Made by a program: the position numbers and the translations under genes. A stretch of DNA of 64,000 bases, taken from NCBI RefSeq assembly GCF_000517085.1, contig NZ_KI912107.1:2539980-2603979 (forward strand), in the 5' to 3' direction. Shown piece after piece: positions 8,069-17,375 of this stretch. Below the pieces are notes generated by a model. The model did no database searches, had not been told where the DNA came from, and saw only the letters and a program-made list of their open reading frames with translations. Position 1 is the stretch's first letter. Every line of letters begins with the position of its first letter. This DNA is from Saccharicrinis fermentans DSM 9555 = JCM 21142 (GTDB lineage: Bacteria; Bacteroidota; Bacteroidia; Bacteroidales; Marinilabiliaceae).

Positions 8069-9658
8069 ATGAAATCTACTTTCTCTTTTATTGACAAGCG
8101 ACAAGGATCCGTCAAAGATGATATACTTTCAGGAATAACCGTTGCTTTAGCACTAGTACCCGAAGCAGTGGCGTTTGCCTTTGTGGCTGGCGTATCCCCC
8201 GTAATAGGTCTTTACGGTGCTTTTATGATGGGCTTAGTAACATCCATATTAGGCGGTCGTCCAGGCATGATATCGGGTGCAACAGGAGCCTTGGCTGTAG
8301 TAATGGTAAGTCTAATAAAAGAAGGTGTTGACATGGGTGGAGAATCTGCTGGTGTACAATACCTGTTTGCTACCATCATCTTAGCCGGAGTTTTTCAGAT
8401 GCTCGCAGGCCTTCTTAAACTGGGTAAATTTATCCGCATGGTACCACAGTCGGTAATGATGGGTTTTGTAAATGGCTTAGCAATCGTCATATTCACCTCA
8501 CAACTAGGTATGTTTAAAGTAGATGGAGAATACCTATCTGGCTCTCCCTTGTGGGTCATGCTAGGCTTGGTCGGCTTAACCATGGCCATCATGTACCTAC
8601 TGCCTAAATTCAGCAAAAAAATTCCGGCTGCCTTGGTCGGCATCGTTGTTGTTTCCCTCATCGTAATACTAGGAGGAATAGAAACCGAAACCGTACGTTC
8701 CTTTGTTGTATCCAAAGGAGGAACCGGGATCAAAGCCGGATTACCTGATTTCAATATACCAATGATACCCTTCAATATGGAAACCCTGCGTTTTATAACT
8801 CCCTATGCATTGATACTGGCTATGATTGGGCTCATTGAATCATTGATGACCCTAACTTTGGTTGACGAACTAACCGAAACACGAGGTAGTGGCAATCGCG
8901 AATGTGTTGCCCAGGGAATAGCTAATATTACCAACGGATTTTTTGGCGGCATGGGTGGTTGTGCTATGATAGGTCAAAGCATCATTAACATTAAGTCGGG
9001 TGGTAGAGGCCGTTTGTCAGGTATAGTTGCCTCGCTGTCTCTTTTAGCCTTTATTCTTTTCGCATCCACGTACATTGAGATGGTTCCCATTGCGGCACTT
9101 GTTGGTGTTATGTTCATGGTCGTGATTGGAACCTTTGCCTGGAGTACCTTTAAAATTATCAACAAAGTACCCGTGGCTGACGTAATTGTGATTGCTTTAG
9201 TAACCATTCTAACCGTAATATTCGATTTGGCGCTTGCTGTAGCTGCAGGAGTTATTGTAGCAGCTCTGGTTTTTGCATGGGAAAATGCCGTAAAAATACG
9301 TGTCACAAATGTAACCGACGATAAAGGTGTGAAACATTATATTGTACACGGCCCCTTATTTTTTGCTGCTACTACTTCTTTCATCTCTAAATTCGATGTA
9401 AAAAATGACCCCAAAGAAGTAGTAATCAGTTTTGAAGACTCCAGAATTATGGATCAATCAGCCATCGAGGCCATTAATAAACTGGCAGAAAAATATCAGT
9501 TAATTGGAACCAATGTTCATTTACGCTATTTAAGCCATGATTGTGTGAAATTAATTAAACGAGCAGAAAAAATATGTGATGTCAACATACTCAAAGACCC
9601 GGATTATCATGTGGCCATCAACGACTATCGAAAGAAAGTAGAACTCTTAAAAGACTAA
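8069..9658 (+). CDS. SulP-family inorganic anion transporter with STAS domain
   Basis: The 529-residue inner-membrane protein has the SulP opening (DDILSGITVALALVPEAVAFAFVAG), about eleven or more hydrophobic segments, and a cytoplasmic STAS domain from about residue 430 (VVISFEDSRIMDQSAIEAI). SulP proteins move sulfate, bicarbonate or related anions, and the substrate is not decided by sequence. I chose the ATG at 8069. An upstream TTG at 8012 adds 19 residues unlike the family. Confidence 0.88.
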   Translation: MKSTFSFIDKRQGSVKDDILSGITVALALVPEAVAFAFVAGVSPVIGLYGAFMMGLVTSILGGRPGMISGATGALAVVMVSLIKEGVDMGGESAGVQYLFATIILAGVFQMLAGLLKLGKFIRMVPQSVMMGFVNGLAIVIFTSQLGMFKVDGEYLSGSPLWVMLGLVGLTMAIMYLLPKFSKKIPAALVGIVVVSLIVILGGIETETVRSFVVSKGGTGIKAGLPDFNIPMIPFNMETLRFITPYALILAMIGLIESLMTLTLVDELTETRGSGNRECVAQGIANITNGFFGGMGGCAMIGQSIINIKSGGRGRLSGIVASLSLLAFILFASTYIEMVPIAALVGVMFMVVIGTFAWSTFKIINKVPVADVIVIALVTILTVIFDLALAVAAGVIVAALVFAWENAVKIRVTNVTDDKGVKHYIVHGPLFFAATTSFISKFDVKNDPKEVVISFEDSRIMDQSAIEAINKLAEKYQLIGTNVHLRYLSHDCVKLIKRAEKICDVNILKDPDYHVAINDYRKKVELLKD

Positions 9659-9747
9659 AACATACCCACAACCTATAATAAAATACAAATTGGCTTTAAA
9701 CTTTTTTCTTTTTACTATGTTTACATTCTAAACAAAATAATTAAACA

Positions 9748-10260
9748 ATGAACAAATTAGATGTAAAAGTAACCTTCGCTGGTAACCCGGTAACTATTTT
9801 AGGAAACGAAATAAAAGCAGGTGACAAAGCTCCGGATTTCACCGCTCTCAATAATAAATTAGAACCCGTAAAACTATCCGACTTTGATGGAAAAGTAAAA
9901 ATAATAGTGGTTTATCCATCTATTGATACGGGTGTATGTGCTGCCCAAAACAGACGTTTTAATGTAGAAGCCAACAACTTAAAAGATGTGGTTGTTCTTT
10001 CTGTCTCTGTTGATTTACCCTTTGCCCAATCGCGTTTTTGTGGTGCAGAAGGATTGGATAGTATCATCACCTTATCTGATCATAAAGAGTTAGATTTTGG
10101 CGAAAAATATGGTTTTGTGATTGAAGAATTACGATTATTAACCCGTGGTACTGTAATTATAGACAAAGATGGAATAGTAAAATACATAGAACATGTTCCA
10201 GAAATCACCAACGATCCTGATTACGAAAAAGCATTGGAAGTAGCCAAAAGCTTAATTTAA
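9748..10260 (+). CDS. tpx: Thiol peroxidase (Tpx-type peroxiredoxin)
   Basis: The 170-residue protein keeps the Tpx plan: GDKAPDF, a peroxidatic Cys in SIDTGVCAAQNRRF, and a resolving Cys in QSRFCGAEGL. It reduces hydroperoxides using thioredoxin. Family members more often read DTPVC, so the Gly before Val-Cys is a small deviation. It is monocistronic with a strong terminator. A weak promoter candidate (TATGTTTA at 9716) lies upstream. Confidence 0.93.
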   Translation: MNKLDVKVTFAGNPVTILGNEIKAGDKAPDFTALNNKLEPVKLSDFDGKVKIIVVYPSIDTGVCAAQNRRFNVEANNLKDVVVLSVSVDLPFAQSRFCGAEGLDSIITLSDHKELDFGEKYGFVIEELRLLTRGTVIIDKDGIVKYIEHVPEITNDPDYEKALEVAKSLI

Positions 10261-10280
10261 AAAACATACACCTTGCTTAT

Positions 10281-10318
10281 AAAAACCGCTTACGAAATAT
10301 CGCAAGCGGTTTTTTTTT
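10281..10318 (+). terminator. Rho-independent terminator of tpx
   Basis: An 11-bp stem (AAAAACCGCTT against AAGCGGTTTTT) with a 12-nt loop is followed by a run of T. It lies 20 bases past the tpx stop. Confidence 0.9.
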
Positions 10319-10401
10319 GCCTTGTATATCCTACTTTCTTACTTTTAATTCCCCAAACGCATATAGAATGCACTACGATTTAAAATGACTGCCAATAGAG
10401 C

Positions 10402-10487
10402 CATAAGTACACTTATTTTTCAACGGCCATCTGTAACTCGCTAAAATTATTCACACTTCTCCGTGTGAAATACTTTATCACGGCACC
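10402..10487 (-). repeat. Dispersed 86-bp module, copy I (no gene at its end)
   Basis: On the minus strand it runs from GGTGCCGTGA through TTTCACACGGAG and AGCGAGTTACAGATGGCCGTTG to CTTATGGC. It aligns along its length with the copies at 50461 and 765. Its terminal ATG opens only a 19-codon frame. Upstream, 10488-10530 resembles the second module (TGTTGAAATGAG, then GCTATGGTGA). The remainder of the gap from 10319 to 10676 holds nothing else I can name. Confidence 0.6.
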
Positions 10488-10676
10488 ATTCAATCACCAT
10501 AGCAACCCCATTACTCATTTCAACATTAAATTAACTTATCGATAGATAGCTCTTTTCAATAAAGGCTCATCTCTACAATTTCTAGTTAAATAAAAATACT
10601 ATATTTGTTATAATCCGGTGCGAGCATAAAAATGTGCGTATAAAACTCTGCCAAGCAAAAACTAACAGCATATGCC

Positions 10677-11729
10677 ATGTATAGACTTATACTTCTTACA
10701 GCACTTAATTGTATGGTCATCAACGCCATTTCACAAGTCACACTTTCTGCAGACGGTACTACCGACACCTATCAACTTATTAACTCAGTTTTGGCTCCGA
10801 ATTACAATGTAATAGAGGTTCCCGATTGCGGCCACATAGCGTTTGGACCACACATAGATCAGGTATATGATGACGATCTAAAAAAATATGTTTTTCGCTT
10901 TCATATCCATACTGCTTACGACTCAGACAGGTGTATAAACTACGATAGACAAAGATGTGAAATAAAGACCTACGACCAATCGCCTGATCATCTAAAAGGT
11001 ACATTGGGAGAAACAGTTACATACAAATGGCTCTTTAAATTGGAAGATGCATTTGCAGCAAGCAGCAGCTTTACGCACCTTCATCAATTAAAAGCCGTTG
11101 GTGGCAGCGAAGAAAGCATGCCCTTAATAACACTAACAGCAAGGAAGGGAACACCTGATCAACTGGAGCTTCGTTATGCAGAAGCATTATCACAAACCTC
11201 AATTTACAAAACAAGTCTAGAGCCCTTTAAAGGCGCTTGGGTGGAAGCCACAGAAGTAATAACTTACGATGAAGATGGAGCATACAGCATAATCATCAAA
11301 ACTTTAAACAACGAAGAAATACTTTTCGAATACAGTTCCAAGGCTATTCGCACTTGGAAAACAGATGCCAGCTTTATTCGTCCTAAATGGGGTATTTACA
11401 GAAGCTTAAACGATTCTGATAATCTAAGAGACGAGATCATACATTTTGCAGACTTCCGCATCATAGAATCGGGAGGTACCCCGGTAACGAATCTATATAA
11501 TCATGAAGAAATTATCATCTATCCAAATCCGTGCAAGGGTCACTTCACCTTGTCAAATACACTAGGCAAAGATATACTTATAAGTTCTTCAAACGGTGAA
11601 ATTATATATACTAAAAACAAACTAACGCAAAATACGCTGGAGTTGAACAAACTACCACCTGGCGTTTATATCATAAAATTAAGCACCCATAAGGATATCT
11701 ACTCACGAAAAATAATAGTAAACCCTTAG
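10677..11729 (+). CDS. Secreted jelly-roll protein, polysaccharide-lyase-like, with T9SS sorting tail
   Basis: The 350-residue protein has a signal peptide (about 1-19), a beta-sandwich-like body, and a C-terminal type IX tail (about 272-350: IIIYPNPCKGHFTL, then ELNKLPPGVYIIKL). It should therefore be exported and attached to the surface or released. The body (RCEIKTYDQ, FTHLHQLKAVGG, FIRPKWGIYRSL) resembles concanavalin-like carbohydrate-active proteins such as heparin- or glucuronan-lyase relatives. I cannot assign a family or substrate with confidence. It stands alone with a short AT-rich leader. Confidence 0.65.
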   Translation: MYRLILLTALNCMVINAISQVTLSADGTTDTYQLINSVLAPNYNVIEVPDCGHIAFGPHIDQVYDDDLKKYVFRFHIHTAYDSDRCINYDRQRCEIKTYDQSPDHLKGTLGETVTYKWLFKLEDAFAASSSFTHLHQLKAVGGSEESMPLITLTARKGTPDQLELRYAEALSQTSIYKTSLEPFKGAWVEATEVITYDEDGAYSIIIKTLNNEEILFEYSSKAIRTWKTDASFIRPKWGIYRSLNDSDNLRDEIIHFADFRIIESGGTPVTNLYNHEEIIIYPNPCKGHFTLSNTLGKDILISSSNGEIIYTKNKLTQNTLELNKLPPGVYIIKLSTHKDIYSRKIIVNP

Positions 11730-11770
11730 CAACAACAAGAAAGTTCTTTACTTTCTTTAATGACATTTAG

Positions 11771-13159
11771 CTATGATTCTTCACTGACATACTGGTCAAT
11801 AATAACAGAAACTGAGGCATCTCCAGTCACATTCACCGTTGTCCTCACCATATCCAAGATACGATCTACAGGTAAAATAATGGCAATCCATGCAGGATTC
11901 AATCCTACCGACTGCAACACCACCATCAGCATCACAATGCCCGCACTAGGAATTGCAGCGGAGCCGATACTGGCCAGTGTAGCTGTTAACACCACTGTAA
12001 TTTGCTGCCCCAAGGTAAGATCGATCATATGCAATTGCGCCAAAAACAAGACAGCAACAGCCTGATACAGACTGGTTCCATCCATATTAACCGTAGCGCC
12101 TATAGGCAATACAAATCCGGCTGTTTTTTTATCTACACCCAAATTCTCCTCAACACATTCAAATGTCACAGGTAAGGTAGCAGCACTGGAACTGGTAGAA
12201 AAAGCCAAGGCCTGTGCAGGACTGATACCACGTAAGAACTCAAAGAACTTTCGTTTAGGCACCAATAACTTTAAAACACCCGGATAAATAGCAAAGGCCA
12301 TTAAGAGCAAGCCAATTAGAACGGTCAACGAATACCATCCCAGCCCCTTAAAGATCTCTACAATTTTAGCAGGATTATCTCCTGCAATATCATTCACTAC
12401 GCCTGCCATCAAAGCAAAAACAAAAAAGGGAGCTCCTTTCATGATAATATCAACCATTTTGATAAAAACTTCCGAAGCGCCATCCACAAACTGAATGATG
12501 GTGCGGGATTTATCTGCAGGAATATACAATAAGGCTATTCCAAAGAATATTGCAAAAAAGATGATCTGAAGCATAGAACCGTTACCTGCTATTGCATTAA
12601 AAGCATTCTCTGGCACCAAATCAACCAATGCCTGCAACGGCCCTTGTTTTTTTTTAGGCTTCAATTTGTCCACTATTTCATTTTCACGCTCTATTTGTAA
12701 CAGCGCCTCCTTCACCTTAACAATATCTTTATTTTCGGGGCTATCAGAAAATCGCAGACCATCTTTTATCTCTATCTGGTTGTTATCAGCCCACAATTCA
12801 TAAGCAATTCTATTTTCCAATCTCACCTCATCAGACAATGCCTTACCTGGCTTAAAAGTATTTACCAGCACTAAACCCAATGACACAGCTACCACGGTGG
12901 TAAGCAAATATAAACCAAGGGTTCTCACTCCTAATCGTCCCAAATCTTTGGGGTTACCCAAGCTCACAATCCCACTAATAATAGAAAACAAAATCAGCGG
13001 AATCGCAATCAACTTAAGCAGTTTGATAAATATTTTACCAAAGGGATCAATCCAGTCGCTCGTAAAGCCCTGCCAACCCAAATAACCGGACAATATTGCC
13101 CAAATAGCCCCCAGAACAATACCTGCTATTATTTGTAAATAAAGAGGTACATTTTTCAT
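11771..13159 (-). CDS. Dicarboxylate/amino acid:cation symporter (DAACS family)
   Basis: The 462-residue inner-membrane transporter has the family's serine-rich hairpin (STSSSAATLPVTFECV) and the NMDGTSLYQ motif of the substrate/Na site. It imports C4-dicarboxylates, glutamate or aspartate with H+ or Na+, and which one is not decided here. An insertion of about 80 charged residues (about 105-185) between early membrane segments is longer than in GltP. Its ATG is the end of a dispersed repeat that fills the gap after aroC. Confidence 0.9.
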   Translation of the reverse strand: MKNVPLYLQIIAGIVLGAIWAILSGYLGWQGFTSDWIDPFGKIFIKLLKLIAIPLILFSIISGIVSLGNPKDLGRLGVRTLGLYLLTTVVAVSLGLVLVNTFKPGKALSDEVRLENRIAYELWADNNQIEIKDGLRFSDSPENKDIVKVKEALLQIERENEIVDKLKPKKKQGPLQALVDLVPENAFNAIAGNGSMLQIIFFAIFFGIALLYIPADKSRTIIQFVDGASEVFIKMVDIIMKGAPFFVFALMAGVVNDIAGDNPAKIVEIFKGLGWYSLTVLIGLLLMAFAIYPGVLKLLVPKRKFFEFLRGISPAQALAFSTSSSAATLPVTFECVEENLGVDKKTAGFVLPIGATVNMDGTSLYQAVAVLFLAQLHMIDLTLGQQITVVLTATLASIGSAAIPSAGIVMLMVVLQSVGLNPAWIAIILPVDRILDMVRTTVNVTGDASVSVIIDQYVSEES

Positions 13160-13200
13160 ATGATTATAATTTGTTTTTCAGTTGCCATATGGAACTCGCA
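13157..13200 (-). repeat. Dispersed module, copy F, 3' half (ends on a start codon)
   Basis: On the minus strand, GCGAGTTCCATATGGCAAC, then TGAAAAACAAATTATAATC and ATATGAA, matches the tail half of the module. The final ATG is the start of the symporter gene. The head half is missing or lies inside the end of aroC. The whole aroC-symporter gap (56 bp) is taken up by it. Confidence 0.6.
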
Positions 13201-13215
13201 AGAAAATTCTTAGGT

Positions 13216-14292
13216 TTATGAATACATTTTATTCAGATAAATCATATCTACCATGACCATCGCGGCCATTGCTTCAACAATAGGCACTGCACGTGGCAAC
13301 ACGCATGGATCGTGACGTCCCTTAACGGTAGTAGCCACTTGCTCCCCTTGTTTATTCACCGTGTTCTGTTCTTTCAATATAGTCGCAATAGGTTTAAAAG
13401 CCACATTCATATAAATATCTTCTCCATTGGTAATCCCTCCCTGAACACCTCCAGAGCGATTTGTTCGAGTTCTCACTTTATCACCGTCCATATAAAACTC
13501 ATCGTTGTGCTGTGTTCCCTTCATCTCTGTGGCCTTAAAGCCCATACCGTATTCAAAGCCTTTAACAGCATTGATACCCAACATGGCCTTACCCATTTGT
13601 GCATGAAACTTATCAAAGACAGGCTCTCCTAATCCAACGGGAGCATTCTTCACCACACAGGTGATTACACCACCCACAGAATCCTTATCCTGACGAACCT
13701 GATCAATATATTGAATCATCTTCCCGGCTACCTCAGCATCCGGACAACGCACTATGTTTTCCTCTGCTTTTGACAAATCCATTTCGGCATATGATTTTTC
13801 TAACTTAATGGAACCTACTTGCGAAGTATAGGCATTGATTTGAACACCATACTGTTTCAAAATAAGCTTGGCTATAGCTCCGGCAACTACCCTGGCTATC
13901 GTCTCACGCGCCGAAGAACGACCGCCTCCCCTATGATCGCGGATACCATATTTTTGCTGATAAGTATAATCTGCATGCGAAGGACGGTATACATCCTTTA
14001 TGTTACCATAATCCTTAGAACGTTGATCTGCATTCCAGATTAAAAAACCAATCGGTGTACCCGTGGCTTTTCCGTCCAGAACACCAGATAAAATCTCCAC
14101 CCTATCTTTCTCGTCACGCGGTGTTGTGATCGTACTTTGTCCAGGACGACGGCGATTTAACTCACCTTGAATAAAATCCATATCCAATACAACCCCTGGC
14201 ATCACTCCCTCTATAACACCACCTACTGCTTTTCCATGTGACTCCCCAAAAGAAGTCAATTTATAAAAATTACCAAATGAATTTCCGGCCAT
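13216..14292 (-). CDS. aroC: Chorismate synthase
   Basis: The 358-residue enzyme converts EPSP to chorismate, the last step of the shikimate pathway, using reduced FMN. Family motifs are clear: [21 protein letters not shown], and [17 protein letters not shown], plus [13 protein letters not shown] for FMN/substrate binding. Length is typical. It precedes the symporter gene on the same strand, separated only by a repeat. Confidence 0.97.
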   Translation of the reverse strand: MAGNSFGNFYKLTSFGESHGKAVGGVIEGVMPGVVLDMDFIQGELNRRRPGQSTITTPRDEKDRVEILSGVLDGKATGTPIGFLIWNADQRSKDYGNIKDVYRPSHADYTYQQKYGIRDHRGGGRSSARETIARVVAGAIAKLILKQYGVQINAYTSQVGSIKLEKSYAEMDLSKAEENIVRCPDAEVAGKMIQYIDQVRQDKDSVGGVITCVVKNAPVGLGEPVFDKFHAQMGKAMLGINAVKGFEYGMGFKATEMKGTQHNDEFYMDGDKVRTRTNRSGGVQGGITNGEDIYMNVAFKPIATILKEQNTVNKQGEQVATTVKGRHDPCVLPRAVPIVEAMAAMVMVDMIYLNKMYS

Positions 14293-14388
14293 ATGTTTAT
14301 TCGATTAAGTGATTTTTTTGACATAAAACATCAGGTAAAACAGAGAATTAATCAAAAATCATTACCCAATGCTATAAAATAACATGAT

Positions 14389-14520
14389 CTAAGTCACAAA
14401 AATAGAAAATTGATTGGCTTTACGATAAGGTTTCCCATAAAGTTCACTATGTTTTTTTTCAGAAGAGAGACACCTCAGGTATAAAGCCAGACAGATAGCC
14501 ATTATAATACCAACCAACAC
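14389..14520 (-). CDS. Possible small single-pass membrane protein
   Basis: In the 324-bp gap between aroC and the FKBP gene, a minus-strand frame from a GTG encodes 43 residues. It has a hydrophobic stretch (LVGIIMAICLALYLRCL) and then a charged tail with YGKPYRKAN. The composition is unlike random AT-rich sequence, but there is no promoter, homologue or conservation to support it, and it lies beyond the FKBP terminator. It could also be a relic. Confidence 0.3.
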   Translation of the reverse strand: MLVGIIMAICLALYLRCLSSEKKHSELYGKPYRKANQFSIFVT

Positions 14521-14531
14521 AATGACTTTAT

Positions 14532-14570
14532 CCCAAAAAAAAGCTTGTTTTCAATTGAAAACAAGCTTTC
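14532..14570 (-). terminator. Rho-independent terminator of the FKBP gene
   Basis: A perfect 30-bp palindrome (AAAGCTTGTTTTCAA and its complement, 14540-14569) is followed on the minus strand by a T-run. Confidence 0.9.
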
Positions 14571-14616
14571 ATATCACTCATGTCTTTATTTATTATCCGA
14601 TTTAGCTTCACCGGAA

Positions 14617-15207
14617 TTATGAACATCCACAACCTCCTGAACCTGATCCATCTGAACCACAAGATCCGCTATCACAACCAGCTTGTTCTCCACTTCCACA
14701 ACCACAGCCAGATCCACAACCGCCACCGCCAACAGCAGCCATCATTTCTTCATCTGTAGCTTCACGTACCTCCTTAACGGCACCTGAAAAATAAAGATCG
14801 TCACCAGCTAAAGGATGGTTGAAATCCATTTTTACAGTATCATCTGTAATATCCAACACAATACCATTTAAACGATTTCCTTGGGCATCTTGCATTGGCA
14901 CCATATTTCCAACTTTAATCAAGTCTTCATCTATTTTACCATCCACCTCAAAGATATTCTTTGGAATATCCACTTTAGCCTCTTCATTCACCTGACCGTA
15001 GGCTTCGTCAGCGCTTAATTTAAAACTAAAATCATCTCCAGCTTTCAATCCGTCCAACTTTTCTTCGAACATCTGTAGCATACGTCCTGTTCCAAAAATA
15101 AACTCTAGTGGTTTATCTTCGGTAGTTTCCTCTACAATCTCTCCCTCAAACCCTTGTAATCTTAGTACGTAAGATAATGTTACGAACTTGTTTCTAGTAA
15201 TTTCCAT
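14617..15207 (-). CDS. SlyD-type FKBP peptidyl-prolyl isomerase with Cys-rich tail
   Basis: The 196-residue protein has the SlyD layout: a split FKBP domain (about 5-70 and 125-150) around an insert-in-flap chaperone domain, with LSYVLRLQGFEGEIVEET and NHPLAGDDLYF. It should isomerise prolyl bonds and assist folding in the cytoplasm. The last 37 residues are Gly/Ser-rich with seven Cys and no His. E. coli SlyD has a His-rich nickel tail there instead, so a metal-binding or redox tail is likely here. Confidence 0.88.
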   Translation of the reverse strand: MEITRNKFVTLSYVLRLQGFEGEIVEETTEDKPLEFIFGTGRMLQMFEEKLDGLKAGDDFSFKLSADEAYGQVNEEAKVDIPKNIFEVDGKIDEDLIKVGNMVPMQDAQGNRLNGIVLDITDDTVKMDFNHPLAGDDLYFSGAVKEVREATDEEMMAAVGGGGCGSGCGCGSGEQAGCDSGSCGSDGSGSGGCGCS

Positions 15208-15339
15208 ATGTATAAACTTTTATTTTTTTTAATTCTAATTATAATGCAAAGAAAGCGAGTTTTTTAGAATATGCAAAAAGCACTCCAAAAAAACAGACAT
15301 TCTTATCTGAATTATTAAATCTATTCATAAACAATGTAT

Positions 15340-17289
15340 TTAATTGTTGAATGAATTTAACATTCCAAAATGATGGGAATAGGTGAGCATTTGTTCCGAA
15401 TAATCTGTATTATAATCAACAATCACATCCTGAATAACTCCCCCTTCTTTACGTAAGCTCAAATTAGGATTTAAAAATCCAGTAAAAGGTGGAAGATCTA
15501 ACTTTTTAAACCTATCCAACACCTCACGATGAAGCCCTTGATCTAATTTAACACCGTAAGCCTCCACAATGTTCTGTGCAGCTTCAAAATCACCTTCTGA
15601 TTTTATTCGTTGAATTTCTCTCAGCATGTGGCCAAATAAATCTCTCAACCTATCAAAGTCATTGATTTTAAAGTACGTTTTACCGTTTTCAATAAACTTT
15701 TCAATCACTTTACCCTCACCTTTTTCAAACACCCAGGCAGCAATAAGTTGTCGATTACGCATATGCGCCTGTTGAATATCTTCGCCCAATTTAATACGCG
15801 TCATCTGAGTCAACAAACCGTTGCGGATATAGGCGTTATAATGCGACTGAGCGGCATCCAGACTGGGCAATAAACCCAGCTCAACCATTTTAGCATCGTA
15901 CATAAAATACAGTCCGCACAAATCAGCCCTTGCTTCCTCAATAACCGAACCATAATTTTTTAGTGCTTCTGAAGTCACCCCTGGCAACATTTTCCCTGAA
16001 CCGTGGCCAATACATTCGTGCAGATGAGTATGCAAGTTATCAGCAATGGCACCATATTTTTTTTCCAGCTCCACCTCCCGGGCGCTCCCTGCAAATTCCT
16101 CTATAAACCCAGAACTAAGCGATGCTTTATGGTGGGCATTTGAAATATTAGTAAGCGTAACTGATTTGGAGCCATGTTTTTCTCGAATCCATTCCGCATT
16201 AGGCAGGTTAATACCCAAGGGACTTGCAGGATAACAATCTCCACCCAGCATAACAGCACTAATAGCCTTTAAAGAAACACCCTTTATTTCCTCTTTTTTA
16301 AAACGTTGCTCAGTGGGTGATTCCCTTTCGAACCACTGTGCATTTTGGGCAATTATCATGGCCTTACGCGTTTCTTCCTGATCCACCAATTGCACAAGTC
16401 CTTCCCATGTGGCTTTCATACCCATGGGGTCTCCATATGTTTCAATAAAACCGTTGATAAAATCCACATCTCCACTCAAAGCGCCAACCCATTTAATGGA
16501 AAAATCATCAAAAGATTTCAGATCACCACTTTCGTAAAATTCGATCAATAAACGTATGATGGAGGCCTGTGTTTCATTTTCAGCGTAATCCAGCGCCCTA
16601 TTCAGATTCAAACAAATACCCTCCAGGGCAGCACTATATTTACCTCCTATTTTATATACTTGTTCAACGATTTTCCCTTCCGTTTTTACTAGTTTAGTAT
16701 TCAAACCCAATGACAAGTTTTCATTTAGATGATTCGCTTTTTGCTTCTGGTAATAATCCTCTACCTCTGCCTGTGAAACATTCTCATAAAAATTATTGCC
16801 TGAAGCTTTTATCAAATCAACACATGAACTGGTATCCACCCTTTTGGGCAAAAAATCCTTATGGAAAATTATTTTTTTAATAAGAGATAAATGATCAGCT
16901 TCCAAGTGACGTTCCGTTATTTTTCCCACACCAGGACTTAATTCTGCCAACCACGAGTTAAACGATTCTCTTGAAAATTCTGGCTCAAACTTATCTGAGC
17001 TATAATGATGATGCGGACCACTAGCAAACCACACTTTTTTCAGGTAAACCACAAAACGATCCCATTCCTTCCCTTTGGCATCTTTATTTTTAAGATAAAT
17101 AGCTTCCAAAACATCCCGCAATAACAAGTTATACTTACCATGTTGATCCCACAGAATGTCTCTTCCCGCCAACGTGGCTTGCGAAAGGTAATAAATCAAT
17201 AATTTTTTATTCAAAGAAAGATCCTCAAAGCCAGGAACTTCAAAACGCAATATCTTTATATCATCAAATTTTTCTGCAAAAACTTTCAT
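15340..17289 (-). CDS. Dipeptidyl-peptidase III (family M49)
   Basis: The 649-residue zinc peptidase has the M49 motif HECIGH (HExxGH type) followed by GSGKML, and the second zinc-ligand motif EEARAD about 30 residues later. It cleaves dipeptides from the N-termini of short peptides. Unlike many Bacteroides homologues, it shows no signal peptide (it begins MKVFAEKFDDIKI), so it is probably cytoplasmic. No neighbour suggests a special role. Confidence 0.92.
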   Translation of the reverse strand: MKVFAEKFDDIKILRFEVPGFEDLSLNKKLLIYYLSQATLAGRDILWDQHGKYNLLLRDVLEAIYLKNKDAKGKEWDRFVVYLKKVWFASGPHHHYSSDKFEPEFSRESFNSWLAELSPGVGKITERHLEADHLSLIKKIIFHKDFLPKRVDTSSCVDLIKASGNNFYENVSQAEVEDYYQKQKANHLNENLSLGLNTKLVKTEGKIVEQVYKIGGKYSAALEGICLNLNRALDYAENETQASIIRLLIEFYESGDLKSFDDFSIKWVGALSGDVDFINGFIETYGDPMGMKATWEGLVQLVDQEETRKAMIIAQNAQWFERESPTEQRFKKEEIKGVSLKAISAVMLGGDCYPASPLGINLPNAEWIREKHGSKSVTLTNISNAHHKASLSSGFIEEFAGSAREVELEKKYGAIADNLHTHLHECIGHGSGKMLPGVTSEALKNYGSVIEEARADLCGLYFMYDAKMVELGLLPSLDAAQSHYNAYIRNGLLTQMTRIKLGEDIQQAHMRNRQLIAAWVFEKGEGKVIEKFIENGKTYFKINDFDRLRDLFGHMLREIQRIKSEGDFEAAQNIVEAYGVKLDQGLHREVLDRFKKLDLPPFTGFLNPNLSLRKEGGVIQDVIVDYNTDYSEQMLTYSHHFGMLNSFNN

Positions 17290-17375
17290 ATTTATATCTT
17301 ATGTAAAAGATGCACATAAATTCTCCCAATACCCTTCTACCAGAGAATGTGCACATCTCAATTATTTTAACAAAC

